In this document: positions 10,501-13,785 of the stretch, piece after piece
How positions within the stretch are numbered: position 1 is the stretch's first letter
Layout of the letters: every line of letters starts with the position of its first letter
Translations under genes and position numbers: made by a program
The notes under the pieces: model-generated
Told to the model about the DNA's origin: nothing
The model's database searches: none
Seen by the model: the letters and a program-made list of their open reading frames with translations, nothing else
From: Saccoglossus kowalevskii
Lineage: Eukaryota > Hemichordata > Enteropneusta > Harrimaniidae
Assembly: GCF_000003605.2 (NCBI RefSeq)
Contig: NW_003107594.1
Location: forward strand, 200,459 to 214,243
Direction of reading: 5' to 3'
Length of the DNA: 13,785 nucleotides

Positions 10501-13009
10501 AACTTAATTTCTTTCTGAATATCCTTCATGTCGGATACTTCTCTATTGGAACTATTAATTAACAAAGAGATTTGCGACTTTTTTGCATTGGAGTGCTCTA
10601 GGCCAGGAAGAATTTTGAGTTTTATTCTACATACTCATGCCAGTTAGTGTAAATTTTGCAAATCCAGAGTTTAAAATTTTCATAAATGATCTATTTATAA
10701 TTTACCTTTCTTAGTAGACTATTATTAATTTTTCAATAAGATCTTCCAAGTATAATTCTATCATCGCCAATAGACATAGTAATCGAGGATGATCAGATTG
10801 CACACTGGAGACAATATCTATGTTACTTGCCCCCAAGAGAGAGAATTGCTAACAAGGAAATAATTGATTCAACTTTGATTTGATCTGAAATGTCTTCATG
10901 TATATCTATATGTGGTAGGATTACGTATCCTCCATCGATATCTATTAAATCAAACTTCAAATATATTTTAGTTTTTCACAAGAACATTTCCATAAAAAAG
11001 TGTTTCCACCTATTATATCCAGAAATATATCAGCTGTAAAATTGTGGTCACCTCCCCAAATAATTTCTCTATCAGGTTGTAGTTTAGCAGGATTGAATAA
11101 TTGAATTGTGAATCGAGAAATTGAGCGTGTTGGTCCTCTACCATTTAGATCTGTAGTCACTGAATTAATAATAATAGCAGTACCTATACTAGATGAGATA
11201 CAATGAGAAAAAATAAAATGGCCAGAAAAACTATTACGCCAAAGTTGTTCATCATTTTCATTTGCTTTCCTTTTTTTTTTTAGCTAATTTAGCTAATCCA
11301 TAATTTTGCTAATTCAATCATAGTATATTTTCATGATGAGATTATTAGCTAAATTAAGATTCTGGTAATTCATGTGTGAGTCAAATTCGCTAAAATGGCA
11401 TGTAGGTATTTCCAAATATTTAAATAATATATGGCATATTGTGTGCGTAGCAAGAATCTGCCATAGTTTTAATAAACAGAATCATTGTTAATGCCATTAT
11501 GCCATTGAATTAAATTCTGAATACTATTTACAGGGTCTTTGGATTTTTGAGGTCTGGAAAGTCTTTGAATTGTCTTTAAATTACAGGAAAAATAAAAAAA
11601 TCTTTGAAAAGTCTGTAAATTTTTTCATAGTTATTACCGTAATTCATTTTAGAAATGCTTGTTTTCTCTGCATAGAGTCTTTTTTTATAAAGTTTTCTAC
11701 CCCAGATTGCTATCCCCGTGCCCACCCTTCTACCATGTTGGCCTGAATTAAGGGTCAAAATGTCTTGGGGAAAAATGCAAGAAAGTTTGGGAAAAGGTTT
11801 GAAAATCATTTGGCTCTTGGTGTTTGTGACAAAATATTTGTGATCTTGTTCTCCATAGGTGGTTTCATCCTAACATATCAGGGTTAGAAGCAGAACAACT
11901 CTTGATAGAACGAGGATTTGATGGAAGTTTTCTGGCAAGACCAAGTAAAAGTAATCCTGGAGATTTCACATTATCTGTAAGGTTAGTCACCTTTACTGCT
12001 GTATCTAAGTTGTCAATATTTAAAAATAATGCCATGTGTTATTCTGTGCTTTCATCTAAAATGTTGCTCAGTATTTCAGGTCATTGAACTCCATATACCA
12101 TATTTTCTCAATTAGACGTGTATCTCCAATTGAAACAAAAAATTACATGTGTTGTATACTGAATCATTAATTCTAATCTTGTTGTGGGTTTGAATCCCTT
12201 CCTTGGTCAACATTTTCAATAGTTGAGCAAGCATTCTATCTTTTTGTTAACTCTAGACTGTACACCTTTACTAAAGCTGTACAAATACGTCTTAGCCAAT
12301 GATAAAGTCTGATTTACAATTAATGCTGTTACAAAATGAGCTAAGACAATGCTGGTTTACAAATTATGTACAGTTACATGTAGCAATTACAGTTACAATG
12401 TAAATACCACTGAGCCTTTTATTATTTCTTATTGGAATTCTTATAATCAGATTAAAAATAAAATCTTTTTCTCTTCAGACGTAATGGGGAAGTTACACAT
12501 ATTAAAATTCAAAACACTGGAGACTTCTACGATTTGTATGGCGGTGAAAAGTTTGCAACATTGGCAGAGTTGGTGGAATACTACACACAGTGTAGAGGTC
12601 AATTGAAAGAAAAAAATGGAGAGATCATAAAATTATTATATCCCTTGAATTCAGCTGATCCAACAACAGAAAGGTAAATGCTCCAATACATTACTATACA
12701 ACAAACAAATAATTTGTTAAAAGTGTAGTTCTCATAGAGTCTTTTGTATTTCTCCATAATGAAGAAATAAAATTGGTATCAGAAATCTCTTAGCACTTTG
12801 ATTAAACTGTAGTGATCAACCTGCTATGTGTTATCTTATCTTTTAGATGGTTTCATGGTCACATTTCTGGTAAAGAAGCTGAGCGTTGTTTGATGGAGAA
12901 AGGCAAAAATGGTAGTTATCTTGTGAGAGAAAGTCAAAGTAAACCCGGGGATTTTGTCTTGTCGGTTCGCTGTGAAGAAAGAGTTACACATATTATGATT
13001 CGATCACAG
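4524..13009 (+). CDS. PTPN11: SHP2-type tyrosine phosphatase, 5' four exons (partial gene)
   Basis: Cytosolic non-receptor protein tyrosine phosphatase with two tandem SH2 domains, acting downstream of receptor tyrosine kinases in Ras/MAPK signalling (family knowledge). Seen here: join of 4524-4537, 11859-11981, 12479-12673 and 12847-13009, giving 495 bases or 165 codons without a stop. N-SH2 runs from about residue 6 to 102 with its phosphotyrosine-binding Arg32 in FLARPS and His53. C-SH2 starts at Trp112 with Arg138 in YLVRES. Residue numbers match human SHP2 up to about 152. All introns are GT-AG with phases 2, 2, 2 and 0. The catalytic domain lies past the window, so activity cannot be judged. 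MASRRWF at the start and the short Arg-Trp-Phe link between the SH2 domains are SHP2-like. In an invertebrate this is probably the single gene predating the PTPN6/PTPN11 split. Confidence 0.95.
5369..5386. repeat. Small hairpin (TGGCTTC/GAAGCCA)
   Basis: A perfect 7 bp stem with loop AGGC. It may mark the end of an older interspersed repeat, but no further boundary is evident. Confidence 0.45.
6804..7369. mobile_element. Non-autonomous DNA transposon (MITE) bounded by TTAA
   Basis: The left end TTAAAGTGCCTGTGAAATG and the inverted right end CATTTCAAAGGCACTTTAA match at 18 of 19 positions, each with TTAA outermost, over 566 bp. TTAA target duplication is typical of piggyBac-type elements, but the terminal bases are not the usual piggyBac CCC, so the superfamily is uncertain. 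The interior has no transposase. An open frame at 7021-7275 inside it has no family resemblance and is taken as chance. Confidence 0.75.
7841..8092 (+). repeat. Minisatellite, 38 bp unit, about 6.6 copies
   Basis: The landmark CATGGATCAC recurs at 7871, 7909, 7947, 7985, 8023 and 8061, exactly 38 bases apart. The rest of each unit contains TCACTTTCACATTTTTAG then TTCCCCATCA, with a few substitutions; the last unit is shortened. Because 38 is not a multiple of three, the open frame across it (7948-8193) repeats similar peptides in shifting frames and is not a gene. Confidence 0.95.
8093..8520 (+). repeat. Interspersed repeat, copy A, with internal duplication
   Basis: It shares with copy B (9841-10194) the blocks AAAAAGTGATATTTT, CGACTTCTTGTTAAAAA, TGATGATAT and the right end ACAGCAGAGCTATCTCAG (from 8482), then GAGAGGCT. 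Inside copy A the block starting CTCAGATTTGTTCATTTC occurs at 8143 and again at 8300 (157 bp apart), with a third partial copy from about 8435. It lacks the left inverted terminus seen in copy B and abuts the minisatellite. No protein is encoded. Confidence 0.75.
8521..8869. other. Intron sequence between repeats, nothing recognised
   Basis: AT-rich. An AATAAA string near 8576 is probably chance, as no transcript end is expected inside this intron. Confidence 0.5.
8870..9840 (-). pseudogene. L1/Tx1-like LINE, reverse transcriptase part (3' half)
   Basis: The - strand continues the LINE that begins at about 11265. Visible in order: [21 protein letters not shown] (fingers), VAINFQSRN where family members have a D-F-E-K-A-F-D box (9612-9614 encodes Asn in place of the first catalytic Asp), [20 protein letters not shown] (RQGDP codons 9437-9451), FTDL where FADD is expected (9314-9325), [18 protein letters not shown], then [11 protein letters not shown] and [11 protein letters not shown]. 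Frameshifts occur near 9590 and 9340, with stops after 9110. Both catalytic aspartate sites are damaged, so the copy is dead. The lower boundary is approximate. Confidence 0.88.
9841..10194 (+). mobile_element. MITE-like element inserted in the LINE, copy B of the interspersed repeat
   Basis: It starts TAGCTCTGCTGT (9841-9852), whose exact inverse ACAGCAGAGCTA lies at 10162-10173, followed by a 21-base tail ending GAGAGGCTGCTTG. TTTTA precedes the element (9836-9840) and follows it (10195-10199), a possible 5 bp target duplication, though in T-rich DNA. The LINE reading resumes on both sides (TIILI on one side, KKGKD on the other), which fixes the insertion limits to within a few bases. The interior is related to copy A. 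No transposase is present. Confidence 0.72.
10195..11265 (-). pseudogene. L1/Tx1-like LINE, endonuclease and pre-RT part (5' half)
   Basis: Read on the - strand from about 11265: [37 protein letters not shown] (GGDHN codons 11041-11055, normally GGDFN), [19 protein letters not shown] (SDH codons 10789-10797, the catalytic His box of the apurinic-type endonuclease), [53 protein letters not shown] and GEFSNSQ. Several frameshifts and stops are present (for example near 10957 and 10660). The order endonuclease, linker, RT is that of LINE ORF2. No 5' region or ORF1 is seen before 11265. Confidence 0.88.
11285..11356. repeat. 13 bp perfect inverted repeat
   Basis: TAATTTAGCTAAT (11285-11297) and its inverse ATTAGCTAAATTA (11344-11356) are separated by 46 bases. 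AT-rich, so chance is possible. It lies just upstream of the LINE fragment on the LINE's own strand. Confidence 0.45.
11531..11815. repeat. Decayed repeat, possibly hAT-derived
   Basis: It begins CAGGGTCTTTGG, and the motif TCTTTGAA/AAGTCT recurs several times up to about 11615. CAGGG is a frequent hAT-type terminus, but no matching second end or target duplication is seen. An open frame on the - strand (11576-11809) resembles no known protein. Confidence 0.35.
11859..11981 (+). CDS. PTPN11: PTPN11-like exon 2: first half of N-SH2 domain
   Basis: An acceptor ending CCATAG precedes 123 bases that complete Arg5 and encode Trp6 to Val45 plus two bases of Arg46. It contains the start of the SH2 fold (WFHPNISG) and the phosphotyrosine pocket [13 protein letters not shown], with Arg32 as the key residue. 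The donor is GTTAGT at 11982. Length and both phases equal human exon 2. Reading through the donor gives a spurious extension to a stop near 12087. Confidence 0.95.
11982..12478 (+). other. Intron 2 of the PTPN11-like gene (497 bp)
   Basis: GTTAGT donor, CTCTTCAG acceptor, phase 2. AT-rich, with no coding or RNA gene recognised. A tRNA B-box-like string near 12186-12198 has no matching A box or cloverleaf. Confidence 0.9.
12479..12673 (+). CDS. PTPN11: PTPN11-like exon 3: second half of N-SH2 domain
   Basis: An acceptor CTCTTCAG precedes 195 bases, the same length as human exon 3. They encode residues 46 to 111: [20 protein letters not shown], then [16 protein letters not shown] and a strand ending [13 protein letters not shown]. 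The segment carries the loop and helix that in human SHP2 block the phosphatase active site (Asp61, Ala72, Thr73 and Glu76 all present). The donor is GTAAAT at 12674. A longer open frame overlapping this exon in another phase (12349-12606) is a shadow. Confidence 0.95.
12674..12846 (+). other. Intron 3 of the PTPN11-like gene (173 bp)
   Basis: GTAAAT donor and TTTTAG acceptor, phase 2. Short and AT-rich, with no features seen in it. Confidence 0.92.
12847..13009 (+). CDS. PTPN11: PTPN11-like exon 4: linker and first part of C-SH2 domain
   Basis: An acceptor TTTTAG precedes 163 bases encoding completion of Arg111, then [37 protein letters not shown] with Arg138, a short CEER turn, and VTHIMIRSQ. 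The donor GTTAGT lies at 13010 in phase 0. Human exon 4 has 193 bases. The 30-base difference is accounted for by the loop after FVLSVR, which has 4 residues here against about 14 in human SHP2. The next exon, which would complete the SH2 fold, is not in the window. Confidence 0.95.
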
Positions 13010-13785
13010 GTTAGTTGAATTGATCAGTTTATGGAATTACACCTAGGAATGAATCAGGGTTCTCCCCAGGGCTTTTTAGCGCCGAGGTCCGCGGCGCTAT
13101 ACCTGTGAATCTCGGCGCTTCACTTGGGACCTCGGCGCTATGTGTTCCCACCTCGGCGCTTGATTTCATATTTGACATGCCAATATCAGATGTGAAAAAG
13201 CTTTGTTCGCCACACCGGTCGGCCCCGACCGTCACTCAAAATTAGTGACCACCACGGAAATGCTTCCGACGAGGACTATTGTCTGATTGTTGGTATAATT
13301 ACGTTACCGACCGACACGCATCCTGCCAGTCGTGGATTATAATTTATAAACAATAGACCTAGTCGCACGATACGTAGCGGCTAGTCAAATTTGTGGAATT
13401 AGCACCTCTTTGTTTGTAAGTAAATACTTTCTGCGATAGACACAGTCTTTAGATTTAAAACTAAAATTATTTCAAAATCAATTCCACCTCGATATAACAT
13501 GGTCAAATCGGAGTTCACGATCAGTTCACGCTACTCAAGAAAAAAACAACGTGTTTATTGCGTGATTTGGTAAAATACATTTGAACTGTTATCATTGCGA
13601 ATCATGTAAAAACTCTTCTTTCAAGACCCAATTTACCTTTTAAAAATTGCAAATCACCTCTTTCGAAAGCTGTCATGCAGTTTTCAATTGAAATCGATGC
13701 CAACACATCGTGCTATGACATCGCTTTACTTCCGCAATGTAATTTTTATGATCACTACCATTCGGAAAACTTCGGGTTCTACCGG
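13010..13785 (+). other. Start of intron 4 (runs off the window)
   Basis: It begins GTTAGT after the phase 0 end of exon 4. No further exon is recognised before the window ends. A possible hAT-type repeat starts near 13057. From about 13240 to 13785 the sequence has no recognised gene or motif and may belong to the same inserted element. Confidence 0.8.
13057..13240. mobile_element. Possible hAT element end with CpG-rich CTCGGCGCT repeats
   Basis: CAGGGTTCTCCCCAGGGC (from 13057) resembles the termini of hAT-type transposons. It is followed by AGCGCCGAG (13078-13086) and three copies of its inverse CTCGGCGCT at 13111, 13131 and 13152, spaced 20 and 21 bases. The GC and CpG content is far above the surroundings. 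No second terminus lies in the window, so the extent is unknown. The open frame on the - strand (13029-13235) reflects this repeat and is not a gene. Confidence 0.45.

Larger units (their letters stand above)
4538..11858 (+). other. Intron 1 of the PTPN11-like gene (7,321 bp)
   Basis: It begins GTAAGT and ends CCATAG, in phase 2. It holds most of the repeats in the window: a TTAA-bounded element, a 38 bp minisatellite, two copies of an interspersed repeat and an antisense LINE. The first 2.2 kb (4538-6803) is AT-rich with no recognised element apart from a small hairpin at 5369-5386. Open frames there (4965-5177 +, 5879-6067 -, 4502-4720 -) resemble nothing known. Positions 7370-7840 and 11357-11530 likewise show nothing recognisable. 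Confidence 0.85.

Noticed and set aside
12186-12198. tRNA B-box-like GGTTTGAATCC
   Set aside because: No A box at a suitable distance and no cloverleaf arms; not a tRNA or a clear tRNA-derived SINE.
12349-12606. 85-residue open frame overlapping exon 3
   Set aside because: It is in a different frame from the SH2-coding exon and crosses its acceptor site; a shadow.
13029-13235. 68-residue open frame on the - strand
   Set aside because: It is generated by the CpG-rich repeat motif; the repeated SAEV-like peptide reflects DNA repetition.

Overview
This is eukaryotic, animal nuclear DNA: AT-rich, gene-sparse, with GT-AG introns and many transposon remnants. The one gene that can be identified firmly is the 5' part of a SHP-family protein tyrosine phosphatase (orthologue of vertebrate PTPN11/SHP2 and fly corkscrew) on the + strand. 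Four coding exons are visible: 4524-4537, 11859-11981, 12479-12673 and 12847-13009. They join in frame into 165 codons covering the N-SH2 domain and most of the C-SH2 domain. The rest of C-SH2, the phosphatase domain and the tail lie beyond the right edge. Exon lengths and phases match what I recall of human PTPN11 (14, 123, 195, then 193 bp there against 163 here). The invertebrate-like single SHP sequence, the base composition and the recurring octamer TACATGTA suggest a marine invertebrate, possibly a mollusc or other lophotrochozoan. That placement is only a guess.

Layout. Positions 1-1620 are AT-rich sequence with no recognisable gene. Positions 1625-2250 hold a CpG-richer patch with an NF-Y-like and an NRF1-like site, and a consensus splice donor on the - strand. 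These could be the promoter and untranslated first exon of a gene leaving the window to the left. Positions 2250-4290 are intergenic and include a decayed LINE reverse transcriptase fragment (about 3552-3868, - strand). The phosphatase promoter and first exon lie around 4290-4537. The 7.3 kb intron 1 (4538-11858) is a collection of mobile DNA: a 566 bp element bounded by TTAA (6804-7369), a 38 bp minisatellite (7841-8092), an interspersed repeat with internal duplication (8093-8520), and an antisense L1/Tx1-like LINE (about 8870-11265). The LINE is itself split by a second copy of the interspersed repeat (9841-10194). Introns 2 and 3 are short. Intron 4 begins at 13010 and contains the end of a possible hAT element with a CpG-rich repeat motif.

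The genes do not form a system. There is one host signalling gene, which reads phosphotyrosines on activated receptors and adaptors, with selfish DNA in its intron. I looked for a new system and did not find one. The most informative points are the exact conservation of the exon structure, the shortened C-SH2 loop, and the nested insertions, whose order can be partly reconstructed.
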